Shown piece after piece: positions 31,629 to 41,074 of a stretch of 64,000 bases of DNA; position 1 is the stretch's first letter, and each line of letters starts with the position of its first letter. The translations under genes were made by a program, and so were the position numbers. The stretch lies in contig OY970239.1 in the NCBI GenBank assembly GCA_963715405.1, forward strand, positions 248,001 through 312,000, read 5' to 3'. Under the pieces are notes generated by a model. The model ran no database searches, was not told where the DNA came from, and saw only the letters and a program-made list of their open reading frames with translations. Source of the DNA: JALZKA01 sp963715405 (GTDB lineage: Bacteria; Actinomycetota; Thermoleophilia; Solirubrobacterales; 70-9).

Positions 31629-32249
31629 ATGGCGAGGGACACTGGAGCCCAGTGCAAGCAGTGCCGTCGCGAGGGGCAAAAGCTCTTCCTTAAAGGCGAG
31701 CGCTGCCTGACCGACAAGTGCGGCGTCGAGCGCCGCTCCTACCCGCCGGGCGAGCACGGCCGCACGCGCGTGCGCGCCTCTGAGTACCGCAACCAGCTTC
31801 GCGAGAAGCAGAAGACGCGCCGCTACTACCAGCTGCTCGAAAAGCAGTTCCGCGCTTACTACGAGAAGGCCGCCCGCCAGCCCGGCGTGACCGGCGACAA
31901 CCTTCTGCGCCTTCTCGAGCGCCGCTTCGACAACGTCTTGGTAAGGCTCGGCTTCGCGGCTTCTCGCCGTCAGGCAAGGCAGCTCATCAGCCACGGACAC
32001 TGGCTGGTCAACGGGCGCCGCATCGACATTCCGAGCTACCAGGTCAAACCTGATGACCTGATCCAGGTCAAGCCGGATACGAAGGCGACAGACGTCGTCC
32101 GCGCCGCAACAGAACTGACTGCCGCGGTTCCGCCGTGGCTGCAAGCAGATCACGACTCCCTGACCGCCAAGATTTTGCGCCTGCCCGAGCGGGCCGAGAT
32201 CGAGACGCCGGTTCAGGAGCAGTTGATCGTCGAGCTCTACTCCAAGTAG
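31629..32249 (+). CDS. rpsD: 30S ribosomal protein S4, zinc-containing type
   Basis: S4 nucleates 30S assembly, and in E. coli it represses the alpha operon. It has 206 residues: a four-Cys N-terminal zinc site (CKQCRREGQ... CLTDKCGVE), then the S4 RNA-binding domain around RLGFAASRRQARQLISHGHW. The Cys-rich form is common in actinobacteria. Spacing to rpsK is 2 bases. Confidence 0.98.
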   Translation: MARDTGAQCKQCRREGQKLFLKGERCLTDKCGVERRSYPPGEHGRTRVRASEYRNQLREKQKTRRYYQLLEKQFRAYYEKAARQPGVTGDNLLRLLERRFDNVLVRLGFAASRRQARQLISHGHWLVNGRRIDIPSYQVKPDDLIQVKPDTKATDVVRAATELTAAVPPWLQADHDSLTAKILRLPERAEIETPVQEQLIVELYSK

Positions 32250-32291
32250 CGCCGTCCTTTAAGGACCTTTCCCCGAACGGAGGCTGAACAC

Positions 32292-33266
32292 ATGACCACC
32301 CTGTCTGAATTCCAAGTCCCAAAGATCTCAAAGGAGGACGTCGCCGAGAACAAGGGCACGTTCACCATCGAGCCGCTCGACAAGGGCTTCGGATACACAT
32401 TCGGCAACAGCCTGCGCCGTGTGCTCCTCTCATCCCTGGGAGGTGCCGCGATCACGAGCGTGCGGATCGAGGGCGTGGCCCACGAGTTCTCGACAGTCCA
32501 GGGGGTGAAGGAGGACGTGACCGACATCGTCCTCAACCTGAAGGACATCGTCGTGCGCATGCACACCGACGCCGACGAGATCGAGGCGCCCTTGGTGGCG
32601 ACCGGGCCCGGAGAGGTGACCGCGAAGGACATCGACCTGCCTGCGGGCGTCGAGATCCTGAACCCCGAAGCGCCGATCGCGACGCTCGAGAAGAAGACCA
32701 AGCTCGAGATGTATCTCACGATCGGCCGTGGTCGCGGCTACTCGCCCGCCGAGGAGAACAAGTCCGAGGACCAGCCGATCGGCGTGGTGCCGATCGACTC
32801 GATCTTCTCGCCGATCCGCCGCGCGGCGTACTCCGTGGACTCCGCCCGCGTCGGGCAGCGCACGGACTTCGACAAGCTCGCGCTCGAGGTCGAGACCGAC
32901 GGCTCGATCGAGCCCGGCTCGGCGCTTCGCGAGGCTGCGGAGATCCTCATCAAGTCGCTGGCGATCTTCACCGATGCGGATCGCGTCGACGAACTCACCG
33001 CGCGTGACAACTTCGACGCGCTCGCCGCCGAGGGCGTCGCGAACGGAGCACCGGCGGCCGCAGACGGCGACGATCGCCTGATCGAGGAGCTCGAGGTCGG
33101 CGTGCGCGCGTACAACTGCCTCAAGCGGGCCGGCATCCAGACAGTCGGCGATCTCGTCCAGCGATCCGAGTCAGAGCTGAACGCGATCCCCAATTTCGGC
33201 CGCCGCTCGACCGAAGAGGTAATCGACGCGCTTCACCAGCTCGGGCTCTCCCTTCGCGGCGAGTAG
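32292..33266 (+). CDS. rpoA: DNA-directed RNA polymerase subunit alpha
   Basis: The alpha subunit has 324 residues. The N-domain has TIEPLDKGFGYTFGNSLRRV and the dimer/assembly region. The C-domain (residues ~255-320) has LEVGVRAYNCLKRAGIQTVG and IPNFGRRSTEEVIDAL, the UP-element DNA-binding motif. GGAGG lies upstream of the ATG at 32292. It is followed by rplQ as usual. Confidence 0.98.
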   Translation: MTTLSEFQVPKISKEDVAENKGTFTIEPLDKGFGYTFGNSLRRVLLSSLGGAAITSVRIEGVAHEFSTVQGVKEDVTDIVLNLKDIVVRMHTDADEIEAPLVATGPGEVTAKDIDLPAGVEILNPEAPIATLEKKTKLEMYLTIGRGRGYSPAEENKSEDQPIGVVPIDSIFSPIRRAAYSVDSARVGQRTDFDKLALEVETDGSIEPGSALREAAEILIKSLAIFTDADRVDELTARDNFDALAAEGVANGAPAAADGDDRLIEELEVGVRAYNCLKRAGIQTVGDLVQRSESELNAIPNFGRRSTEEVIDALHQLGLSLRGE

Positions 33267-33287
33267 CTTTCTTAAGCAGGTCTAGTT

Positions 33288-33641
33288 ATGCGGCACGGAA
33301 AGCAAAAAGGCAAGCTGAATCGCGACAAGGCGCACCGCAAGTCGCTGATGCGAAACCTCTGCCGCGAAGTGATCGACCACGAGCGGATCAAGACCTCGGA
33401 GGCGAAGGCCAAGGCGGTCAAGCCACAGCTCGAGAAGCTGATCACGCTCGGCAAGCGCGGTGACCTCCACGCCCGCCGTCAGGCGCTCTCCGAGCTGGGC
33501 CAGGACAAGTTCCTGGTCCACAAGCTCTTCGAGGAGATCGCCCCTCGCTACGAGGAGCGGCCCGGCGGCTACACGCGGATCGTGAAGCTCGGCCCGAGGC
33601 GCTCTGACTCAACAGAGATGGTTTTCTTGGAGCTTGTCTAG
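33288..33641 (+). CDS. rplQ: 50S ribosomal protein L17
   Basis: L17 lies near the tunnel exit. It has 117 residues: MRHGKQKGKLNRDKAHRKSL, HERIKTSEAKAKAVKP and the family end STEMVFLELV. It is the last gene of the supercluster. A small GGCCC/GGGCC hairpin and a downstream TTTTT (33681-33685) may terminate transcription, though the T-run is separated from the stem. Confidence 0.97.
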   Translation: MRHGKQKGKLNRDKAHRKSLMRNLCREVIDHERIKTSEAKAKAVKPQLEKLITLGKRGDLHARRQALSELGQDKFLVHKLFEEIAPRYEERPGGYTRIVKLGPRRSDSTEMVFLELV

Positions 33642-33673
33642 CCTCGGCCCTCCCCCGGGGCCCAGCCAGATGG

Positions 33674-33994
33674 CTAACTCTTTTTAGTGGGCCGCAAGCC
33701 CTGCGGGATGAAGCTGATGTCGGCCTCGGCCTCGGCCGGCCCACGCATGGATTGCATCCAGACGGCGACTGCGGCGAGGACGATCCCGATGTCCGCGATC
33801 ACGATCGCGTGATGCCATCCGTCAAAGACCTGCACCGCCGCGTAGGTCAGGGCCGCGAGGACGCCGATGAAGCCGACGGTCAAGCCGGCGAGGATGCGGG
33901 TTCCGCGCTCGCTAACCGCGGTAAGGGGGGTGTGCTTCTCCTGCAAGTCGTAGCGGGAAAACTGGTTGCGATCGGTTTGGGTCATGCTCGACAT
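33674..33994 (-). CDS. Two-helix membrane protein of unknown function
   Basis: The start ATG at 33994 is preceded by GGAGGAG in a good position. The 106-residue product begins MSSMTQTDRNQFSRYDLQEK. Two hydrophobic helices follow (ILAGLTVGFIGVLAALTYAA and IVIADIGIVLAAVAVWM), then a polar tail. No family is recognised. It is convergent with rplQ and divergent from truA. Confidence 0.75.
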   Translation of the reverse strand: MSSMTQTDRNQFSRYDLQEKHTPLTAVSERGTRILAGLTVGFIGVLAALTYAAVQVFDGWHHAIVIADIGIVLAAVAVWMQSMRGPAEAEADISFIPQGLRPTKKS

Positions 33995-34080
33995 GTGAAT
34001 CTCCTCCTGGGTCGGGACGACCACACCATCCCGCGCGGAAGCGACTCGCAATGTGAGCGCGGTCACGTCGCGGGTTTCGT

Positions 34081-34869
34081 GTGATGACACCCACACAAAG
34101 CACGTGGAAGCTCACGGTCGCGTATGACGGGGCCGGGTTTTCCGGCTGGGCGCGGCAACCCGGGCTTCGCACCGTCCAAGAAACGCTGGAAAGCGGCGCC
34201 GCGAAGATCCTCGGCGGCGCGCCGGTAGCGCTCACCGTTGCGGGGCGTACGGACACCGGCGTTCACGCGCTCTCTCAAGTCGCGAGCTTCGTGCTCGACG
34301 CCGATCCCCCGGATCGCTTCGCGAGCCGGATCAACGCGGTTTTGCCCCGAGACGTTTCGGTCCTGGCATGCAAGCGGGCGCCGGACGGGTTCGACGCGCG
34401 GCGCTGGGCGGTCTCTCGCCGCTACCGCTACCGGATCCTCACCGCAGCGCAGCGAACCCCTTTCGAGGAGGGCCGGGCGCTGTGGTGGCCCAATCCACTC
34501 GATCGTGGGGCCCTCGGCGAATGCGCCGATGCCGTCGCCGGCGAGAACGACTTCACGGCGTTCACGCCGACCCAGACCGAGCACGTGCGCTTTACGCGGC
34601 GGGTCCTGTCGGCAGCGTGGGCGGAGGAATGCGAGGCCATCCTCGTCTTCGACATCACGGCCGACGCGTTCATGCGAAGCATGATCCGCGTCCTCGTCGG
34701 CACGATGCTCGAGGTGGGCGCGGGAAAGCGCTCAGTCGAGGACTTCACAGCGTTGCTGCGAGGGGCGCCGCGCGAGCGCGCGGGAGAGACGGCACCGCCA
34801 CACGGCCTCTACTTCGCGGGCGCCGAGTTCGGCGACGGCCCCGCGTTCGAGCACGATCACGCTTCATAG
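34081..34869 (+). CDS. truA: tRNA pseudouridine(38-40) synthase TruA
   Basis: TruA modifies U38-40 in the tRNA anticodon arm. It has 262 residues from GTG at 34081 (ATG at 34084 is an alternative). The N-terminus is VAYDGAGFSGWARQPGLRTV, and the catalytic aspartate is Asp58 in AGRTDTGVHALSQ. The second-half motif FMRSMIRVLVGTMLEVG is typical. The gene commonly follows rplQ; here one opposite-strand gene intervenes. surE follows after 12 bases. Confidence 0.97.
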   Translation: MMTPTQSTWKLTVAYDGAGFSGWARQPGLRTVQETLESGAAKILGGAPVALTVAGRTDTGVHALSQVASFVLDADPPDRFASRINAVLPRDVSVLACKRAPDGFDARRWAVSRRYRYRILTAAQRTPFEEGRALWWPNPLDRGALGECADAVAGENDFTAFTPTQTEHVRFTRRVLSAAWAEECEAILVFDITADAFMRSMIRVLVGTMLEVGAGKRSVEDFTALLRGAPRERAGETAPPHGLYFAGAEFGDGPAFEHDHAS

Positions 34870-34881
34870 ACTCGAAAGCCA

Positions 34882-35703
34882 ATGCGAGTTCTGGTCACAA
34901 ACGATGACGGGATCGGAGCCGAGGGCATTCAGTCGCTTCGCCGTGCCCTTCGCGAACTCGATGGCGTCGAGGTCCACGTGGTCGCGCCGGACTCCAACCG
35001 AAGCGCCACGGCACGCAGCATCACGACGCGCTCGCCGCTCTGGGTCGAGGAGGTTGAGTTCGGCGATGGGGACCGTGGCTTTGCGACCGAGGGGACGCCC
35101 GTCGACTGCGTGCGGTTCGCGGACCTCGGGCTCCTGGGGGAAAAGCCGGACCTGATCGTCTCGGGCATCAACCACGGCTCCAATTTGGGCGACGACGTGA
35201 CCTACTCGGGCACCGTGGCAGCGGCGTTCGAGGGAATCGTGTTGGGGATACCGGCGATCGCTATCTCGCTTCAATCCGCGCCGGGCGAGATGGGATTTGC
35301 CCTGGGCCGCAGGTTCGACTTCGGCTTTGCGGCGGCGTTCTCCGCCGGCCTCGTCGAGAAGGTGCGCTCGGAACCCCTGCCGGAGGGGACGCTGCTCAAC
35401 GTGAACGTGCCGGCGGGCGAGCCCGAGGGGATCGAAATCACGAAGCTCGGAAAGCGCCTCTATAACGATGAGATGAAGCTGGTCGAAGAAGACTCGGAAG
35501 GCCGGCGGCGCTATCGCATCTACGGCTTCGAGCCCTCGTACGAGGACGAGCCTGGCACTGACCTCGTCGCGGTCGCAAAGAACCGCGTGGCGCTCACCCC
35601 GATCCATTTCGACCTGACGCACCACGACGGCCTGGACGGTCTCGGCGAATGGGACACGGCCGACCTGCTCGACGCCGCAGCGAAAGCCATCGCTCGGACA
35701 TGA
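34882..35703 (+). CDS. surE: 5'/3'-nucleotidase SurE
   Basis: SurE is a stationary-phase survival phosphatase acting on nucleoside monophosphates. It has 273 residues. Metal-binding motifs are VTNDDGIGAEG at the N-terminus, APDSNRSATARSIT, GTPVDCVRF and SGINHGSNLGDDVTYSGTVA. It is coupled to ligA by an ATGA overlap. Confidence 0.97.
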   Translation: MRVLVTNDDGIGAEGIQSLRRALRELDGVEVHVVAPDSNRSATARSITTRSPLWVEEVEFGDGDRGFATEGTPVDCVRFADLGLLGEKPDLIVSGINHGSNLGDDVTYSGTVAAAFEGIVLGIPAIAISLQSAPGEMGFALGRRFDFGFAAAFSAGLVEKVRSEPLPEGTLLNVNVPAGEPEGIEITKLGKRLYNDEMKLVEEDSEGRRRYRIYGFEPSYEDEPGTDLVAVAKNRVALTPIHFDLTHHDGLDGLGEWDTADLLDAAAKAIART

Positions 35704-37715
35704 GCGCCGATCCCGCCGCGCGCGCCGACGAGCTCCGCCATCAGCTCGAGTACCACAACGAGCGCTACTACGTAAAGGACGACCCCGAGATCGGCGACGA
35801 CGAGTACGACGCTCTGATCGACGAGCTGCGCGCGCTCGAAGCGGAGCATCCAGAGCTTCAGACGCCGGAGTCGCCTACGCAGAAGGTGGGGGGAACCCCG
35901 CTCTCTCGCTTCGAGCAGGTCGAGCATCCCGAGCCGATGCTCTCGCTTGCGAATGCCCGCTCGGAAGAGGACATGCGTGCATGGGAGCGGCGCATCGCGA
36001 ACCTCCTCAAGCGCTTTGACATCACTGCGGCCGAGACCTCATACGTAACCGAGCCGAAGATCGACGGCCTCGCCATCTCCCTGATCTACGAGGACGGAAA
36101 GCTCGTGCGGGGCGCGACGCGCGGCGACGGGCGAATCGGCGAGGACGTCACCCACAATCTCCGGACGATCTCGGACATCCCGAAGGAGATTCCGGACGCG
36201 CCCGAGATGATCGAGGTGAGGGGGGAGATCTATTACCCGCGCTCGGGCTTCATCCGCATGAACGAGGAGCGCGCCGAAGCGGGCGAGTCCACGTTCGCGA
36301 ACCCCCGCAACGCGGCTGCGGGAACGATCCGGCAACTCGACCCTGCGATCGCCGCCTCGCGCCCGCTGGCGATGTGGTGCTACGGGATCGGGGCCCGAAC
36401 CGGCACCGACCACCAGACACATCACGACGAGATCGAATGGCTCCGCGAGCGCGGATTCGCAGTCGAGGACGAGATCGAGCGGCACGAGGGCATTGACTCG
36501 GTCGTCACCAAATGCAAGTGGTGGGAGGAGCGTCGCGAGGGGCTCGACTACGAGATCGACGGCGTCGTCGTCAAGGTGAACGAGCGTGCCCTCTGGCGCG
36601 AGCTCGGCGTCGTCGGGCGCGAGCCGCGCTGGGCGATCGCCTGGAAGTTCCCGCCGATCACGGCGACGACCAAGCTCAAACACGTCGTCTGGAATGTCGG
36701 GCGCGTCGGCAACCTGATCCCGTTCGCGCAGCTCGAGCCCGTTGGAGTCGGCGGCGTGACCGTGAGCCAGGCCACTCTCCACAACGAGGAGGACGTGGCG
36801 CGAAAAGACGTCCGCGAGGGCGACATCGTGGTCGTCACGCGCGCCGGCGACGTGATTCCCCAGGTGATAGCGCCCCTGACTCAGCGGCGAGAGGGCAAGC
36901 GCCTGCGCAAGGCGAAGCCTCCAAAGAAGTGCCCCCGCTGCGATACACCCACGGTCAAGCCCGAGGACTCGGTGTTCACGATCTGCCCGAACCGCCGCGG
37001 CTGCCCGGGCCAGACGTTCCAGCGGATCAAGCACTTCACCGCCGTGATGGACATCGAGGGCTTCGGCGAGAAGCTCTCCTTCCGCTTCCTGGACGAGGGC
37101 CTGATCCGCGACCAGGCCGACATCTACGACATCACGCAGGCAGACCTCGAGAATCTCGAGGGGTTCGGCGAGATCTCGGCCCGGAATCTCAAGGGCGCGA
37201 TCGACGAGTCTCTGAAGCAGCCGTTCTCAATCGTCCTCTTCGCGCTCGGCCTGCCCGGTATCGGCTACGTAACGGCGCAGGCGCTGGCCGAGCATTTCGG
37301 CACGATCGATGCGCTGCTCGAAGCCGATGCTGCGGCGATCGAAGAGGTCGAGGGCGTGGGACCGATCACGGCCGCTCAGATCGCCGACGAGCTCTCCGAG
37401 GAGCCGACTCGCGACTTGATCGCACGGCTTCGCGATCGCGGGCTTCGCTTCGAGCTCGACCCGTCGGAGCGCCGGGCCCAGGGGGGCCCGCTTGAGGGCA
37501 AGACGTTCGTCCTCACGGGCACGCTGCCAACGCTTTCGCGCGACGAGGCGTCAAGCCGGATCAAGCGCGCGGGGGGAAAGGTCACCGGCTCGGTATCAAA
37601 GAAGACGGACTTCGTGGTCGCGGGGGACAGCCCCGGCTCGAAGCTGGCGAAGGCCGAGGATCTAGGCGTCGAGGTCATCGACGAGCCCGCCCTCGGAAAG
37701 CTGCTCGGCGGCTGA
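35700..37715 (+). CDS. ligA: NAD-dependent DNA ligase LigA
   Basis: LigA seals nicks in replication and repair. The ATG at 35700 overlaps the surE stop and gives 671 residues. Domains in order are Ia (YYVKDDPEIGDDEYD), the adenylation domain with Lys120 in EPKIDGLAISLIYEDG, the OB fold, a four-Cys zinc finger (CPRCDTP... CPNRRGCPG), HhH repeats (LPGIGYVTAQALAEHFG) and a C-terminal BRCT domain (GKTFVLTGTLPTLSRDEASS). Confidence 0.98.
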   Translation: MSADPAARADELRHQLEYHNERYYVKDDPEIGDDEYDALIDELRALEAEHPELQTPESPTQKVGGTPLSRFEQVEHPEPMLSLANARSEEDMRAWERRIANLLKRFDITAAETSYVTEPKIDGLAISLIYEDGKLVRGATRGDGRIGEDVTHNLRTISDIPKEIPDAPEMIEVRGEIYYPRSGFIRMNEERAEAGESTFANPRNAAAGTIRQLDPAIAASRPLAMWCYGIGARTGTDHQTHHDEIEWLRERGFAVEDEIERHEGIDSVVTKCKWWEERREGLDYEIDGVVVKVNERALWRELGVVGREPRWAIAWKFPPITATTKLKHVVWNVGRVGNLIPFAQLEPVGVGGVTVSQATLHNEEDVARKDVREGDIVVVTRAGDVIPQVIAPLTQRREGKRLRKAKPPKKCPRCDTPTVKPEDSVFTICPNRRGCPGQTFQRIKHFTAVMDIEGFGEKLSFRFLDEGLIRDQADIYDITQADLENLEGFGEISARNLKGAIDESLKQPFSIVLFALGLPGIGYVTAQALAEHFGTIDALLEADAAAIEEVEGVGPITAAQIADELSEEPTRDLIARLRDRGLRFELDPSERRAQGGPLEGKTFVLTGTLPTLSRDEASSRIKRAGGKVTGSVSKKTDFVVAGDSPGSKLAKAEDLGVEVIDEPALGKLLGG

Positions 37716-37726
37716 GCCCTGCGGCG

Positions 37727-38974
37727 TCAGCCGTAGCGCGCGATCGCGGTCGCCATCTCGTCCTGGGCGCGGCGTGCTGCGTCGACCGAGACGCCGTTCA
37801 TGAGGATCGAGAAGGCGACGAGGCCTTCATCCGCGCGACAGTATCCCGAAAGGGTGCTCACCGCTTCGATCGTGCCGGTTTTGGCGTGGCAGCGTCCCTC
37901 GGCGGCGGTCCCTCGCATCCGATCGGAGAGCGTGCCCGTCTCTCCCGCGACCGCGAGCGAATCGAAGAACGCGCGCTTCTCGGCATCCTCCTGCCGCATG
38001 TAGAGGAGGAGCTTGGCTACCTGCCGCGGCGATGCCTCGTTCGTGCGCGCGAGCCCTGAGCCATTCTCCAGCTCGACGCCGCTGCCGATGGCCTTGGTGA
38101 ACTCCTCGGTCCTCTTCACTCCCCGCTTCGTCGTTCCCTGCTTGCCAGGGCTGGTCCCGATCAGCTTCATCAGCATCTCGGCGTAGAAGTTGTCGGAGGG
38201 TGTGTTGGTCTGCTTCGCGAGCTTCGCGGCGGAGGGAGACTCGACTGCTCCGAGGGGCACCGGGTCCAGCGAACTGGCTGGGACCCCCTCGACCTTCACC
38301 TTTCCGCGCACGCTCACGCCACGCTTCTTCAGCTCGGCGACGAGCTCCTTGCCCGCGCTCTTGGGCGGGTTCTCCTCCGTCCCGCGGTTGAACGAGAGGC
38401 CAGAGAGCGTCGGAAGGTCGTCCGGGTCGGCGTTTACGCCGGGGGTGGGTACTCCCCCCTTCGAGTCGAAGATCGTGGGGTCTGCGACCAGGTTGCCCGT
38501 CACGTTCTTGATCCCCGCCTCGTCCACCGCCTTGGCGAGCGGATCGAGGCTCGTCAAGGGAAGCTTCTTCCGCTTCGCAAAGCTTGGAGTTGCCAGGGCG
38601 GGGTCGCCGCCTCCGACTAGGACCAGGCTGCCTCTGAGCGTTCGCTCGCCGGTTCCCGTGCGCGTGCCCCTGGCGAAGACGCGGGTCTCATGGCGCGCGC
38701 CGCTGCCGAAGCCCTCGAGGTAAGCGGCGGTGGTGAAGAGCTTTGTGTTGGACGCGAGGCTCCGCGAGCGTCCTTTGGACTCGGCGAAGAGCAGAGGCTT
38801 GCGGTTCGCTTCGACCTCGTACACATAGGCACCGCTGGCGCCACCAACCGCGTTCACCTCCCGCTCGAGGACGCTCTGGAGCTCGCCGCGCGAGATCCCA
38901 AGCGCCGGCTCGCTGGCTGCTCCAGCCAGCGCCGCCGTCGCGAGAATCCCTGCCAGGACCCGAAACCTCCTCAC
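37727..38974 (-). CDS. dacB: D-alanyl-D-alanine carboxypeptidase/endopeptidase, PBP4 family
   Basis: This is a periplasmic or exported peptidoglycan peptidase (S13 family). The GTG at 38974 is chosen because it starts a clean signal peptide, VRRFRVLAGILATAALAGAA; longer frames would cross an inverted repeat upstream. The 415-residue product has the three penicillin-binding motifs: SNTK (Ser75, Lys78), SDN in TPSDNFYAEML, and HAKTGT. An insertion domain separates the first two, as in PBP4. It converges with ligA, 11 bases between stops. Confidence 0.93.
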   Translation of the reverse strand: MRRFRVLAGILATAALAGAASEPALGISRGELQSVLEREVNAVGGASGAYVYEVEANRKPLLFAESKGRSRSLASNTKLFTTAAYLEGFGSGARHETRVFARGTRTGTGERTLRGSLVLVGGGDPALATPSFAKRKKLPLTSLDPLAKAVDEAGIKNVTGNLVADPTIFDSKGGVPTPGVNADPDDLPTLSGLSFNRGTEENPPKSAGKELVAELKKRGVSVRGKVKVEGVPASSLDPVPLGAVESPSAAKLAKQTNTPSDNFYAEMLMKLIGTSPGKQGTTKRGVKRTEEFTKAIGSGVELENGSGLARTNEASPRQVAKLLLYMRQEDAEKRAFFDSLAVAGETGTLSDRMRGTAAEGRCHAKTGTIEAVSTLSGYCRADEGLVAFSILMNGVSVDAARRAQDEMATAIARYG

Positions 38975-39002
38975 GCTGGAAGACGATAGCCATGACCACC
39001 CG

Positions 39003-39059
39003 GTGCCAGGTACTTCACAGCTCGCTAAGAATGTGAGCCTTGCGTTAGGTACCTGGCAC
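39003..39059 (+). repeat. REP/REPIN-like inverted repeat between dacB and the patatin gene
   Basis: Perfect 11-bp arms, GTGCCAGGTAC (39003-39013) and GTACCTGGCAC (39049-39059), flank a 35-base centre that contains TTCACA and TGTGAG, so the whole could fold into a longer hairpin. It lies in the divergent promoter region. Confidence 0.8.
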
Positions 39060-39082
39060 GGAGCGAACGGCACGGAGCGAAC
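39055..39082 (+). repeat. Tandem 14-bp direct repeat
   Basis: GGCACGGAGCGAAC occurs twice without a gap (39055-39068, 39069-39082), immediately beside the inverted repeat and 25 bases before the patatin-gene start. Confidence 0.85.
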
Positions 39083-39106
39083 GTAAGTTCCGGGTCGCAT
39101 GCGATA

Positions 39107-40420
39107 ATGCTTGCCTTCATGGGCAAGGTCGTCGAGCTCGATCCGTCGGGCAAAAACCAGTCGCGGGGAGAGCGGGTAAAGCGCGGCAAGCGCGAGGTCT
39201 CGAAGACCGCGCTCGTGCTCGGCGGCGGCGGCTTCACCGGCGGGGTTTATGAGATCGGCGCGCTCCGCGCCCTGGACCTCCTCGCCGTCAACCACACCGT
39301 CAACGAGTTCGACATCTACGTCGGTACCAGCGCCGGGTCGTTCATCGCCAGCCTCACCGCGAACGGGGTCACGCCCGAGGAGATGATGCGGGTCCTCAAC
39401 TCGGAACTCCGTTCGCCGATCCCGGACATCGACCTCTCAATGCTCCTGCGCCCGAACTACGGGGGCTTCCTTCGTGGCTCGCTCACCTTGCCGCTGAAGG
39501 TCGCGGGCATCGTCAAGGAGGTCTTCGAAAAGGAATCCTCAATCGTCGACTTGGCGACCGGCCTCGCGGGCCTGCTCCCGGCTGGCTTCTATCGGGGCAT
39601 CGGCATCGAGCGCTACGTACACGAGGTCCTTTCCGACCCCGACCGCACCGACGACTTCCGGCACCTGGCCGCCGAGCTCTACCTCACAGCGACCGATCTG
39701 GACACGACAGAGCGGATCGTCCTGGGCGAGGGGGAGTGGGCCGACGTCCCGATCTCGAAGGCCGTCGCCGCCTCGGGCGCCCTGCCGATGATCTACGAAC
39801 CGGTCGAGATCAAGGGACGTGAGTTCATTGACGGCGGCATCCTCTCGACGACCAACATCGACGTCGCCGTTGAGCGTGGCGCTCAGTTCATCGTGGTCAT
39901 CAACCCGCTCGTGCCCTACGTCAACGACTTCGGCCAGACGATCCCGACGGTTACCGGCTCCCGCGTGCAGCACGTCTCCGACATGGGCCTCGCCGGCATC
40001 GGCAATCAGGTTTTCCGGATGATGTCTCACGATCGGCTCCATCGCGCGGTCGAGATCTGGGAGGAGCGCTATCCCGGCGTCGACATCGTCCTCATCGAGC
40101 CCGAGCTCGACGACGCGCTCATGTTCGGCACCTCGATCCTCGACTACCGGGCTCGTTTGGAGATCGCGAAGCACGGCTTCGAATCGGTGACGCTCAAGCT
40201 CGCGCGCGACTACGACCGCTACCGGGCCATCGCCAAGCGCCATGGAATCGAGATCTCCAAGCGCCGCGTCCGCCACGCGATGGACCACGTCGAGCGAGCC
40301 GCCGAGACGCGAGCGGGCTGGCGGCGCGTGCTCGAGCAGACGACATCGACCCTCATGCGCTCTGGCCCGAAGCCGGCACCGGAGCCTGTGGAAGATGACG
40401 CCGAAGCACTCGACGCCTAG
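39107..40420 (+). CDS. Patatin-like phospholipase
   Basis: This is a serine lipid acyl hydrolase with a Ser-Asp dyad. It has 437 residues from ATG at 39107 (39119 is an alternative). The oxyanion loop GGGGFTGG lies at residues 39-46, the nucleophile elbow is GTSAGS with Ser75, and the aspartate is in EFIDGGI. No signal peptide is seen, so the protein is probably cytosolic or membrane-associated. The C-terminal ~60 residues are charged. GATAAT at 39103-39108 resembles a -10 element, which would make the 39119 ATG nearly leaderless. The substrate is unknown. Confidence 0.88.
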   Translation: MLAFMGKVVELDPSGKNQSRGERVKRGKREVSKTALVLGGGGFTGGVYEIGALRALDLLAVNHTVNEFDIYVGTSAGSFIASLTANGVTPEEMMRVLNSELRSPIPDIDLSMLLRPNYGGFLRGSLTLPLKVAGIVKEVFEKESSIVDLATGLAGLLPAGFYRGIGIERYVHEVLSDPDRTDDFRHLAAELYLTATDLDTTERIVLGEGEWADVPISKAVAASGALPMIYEPVEIKGREFIDGGILSTTNIDVAVERGAQFIVVINPLVPYVNDFGQTIPTVTGSRVQHVSDMGLAGIGNQVFRMMSHDRLHRAVEIWEERYPGVDIVLIEPELDDALMFGTSILDYRARLEIAKHGFESVTLKLARDYDRYRAIAKRHGIEISKRRVRHAMDHVERAAETRAGWRRVLEQTTSTLMRSGPKPAPEPVEDDAEALDA

Positions 40421-40468
40421 CCGCCGATACCGCCGCTTCCACGCCCTAGTCCGGGGTAACGGCCGGCT

Positions 40469-41074
40469 ATGAAAGCAACGATCATCAACTGCACGCTCAA
40501 GCCTTCTCCCGAGCAGTCCAACACGGAAGCTCTCCTGAAAGTCCTCGCCGAGGCCCTCGAGTCACACGACGTCGAATGCGAGCTCATCCGCGCCGTCGAC
40601 CTGGACCTCAAGCCGGGGGTCGAGACCGACATGGGGGAGGGCGACGATTGGCCGCCGGTTCACGAGAAGCTCCTCGACTCCGAGATCCTCGTGATCGGCA
40701 CCCCGACCTGGCTGGGCCGGCCGTCCTCGATCGCCTCGCGAGTGCTCGAGAGGATGGACGCGATGCTCTCGGAGACCGATGACGAAGAGCGGCCGGTCGC
40801 ATACAACCGTGTGGCGGGTGCGGTCGTCACGGGCAACGAGGACGGCGCCCACCACTGCATCTACGAGCTCTCGGGACAGCTCGGCGACATCGGCTACACG
40901 ATCCCGGGCCAGGCGTTCACCTACTGGAACAAAGGACCGGGGCCGGGCGACGAGTACCTCGAGACGACCGAGGGACACAGTTGGTCGCACGAGACGGCCC
41001 GAGCCGCCGCCCAGAACCTTGCCGGCGTCGCGCGGGCGCTCGCGGAGAACCCGCTGGGCGCCCCGCCCGGCTAG
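40469..41074 (+). CDS. NAD(P)H-dependent FMN reductase / flavodoxin-fold protein
   Basis: The 201-residue protein begins MKATIINCTLKPSPEQSNTE, a flavodoxin-fold phosphate-binding loop for FMN. VIGTPTWLGRPSSIASRVLE and GAVVTGNEDGAHHCIYEL match the NADPH-dependent FMN reductase family. Its electron partner is not evident. Its last bases overlap the convergent alcohol dehydrogenase stop by 4 bases. Confidence 0.85.
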   Translation: MKATIINCTLKPSPEQSNTEALLKVLAEALESHDVECELIRAVDLDLKPGVETDMGEGDDWPPVHEKLLDSEILVIGTPTWLGRPSSIASRVLERMDAMLSETDDEERPVAYNRVAGAVVTGNEDGAHHCIYELSGQLGDIGYTIPGQAFTYWNKGPGPGDEYLETTEGHSWSHETARAAAQNLAGVARALAENPLGAPPG

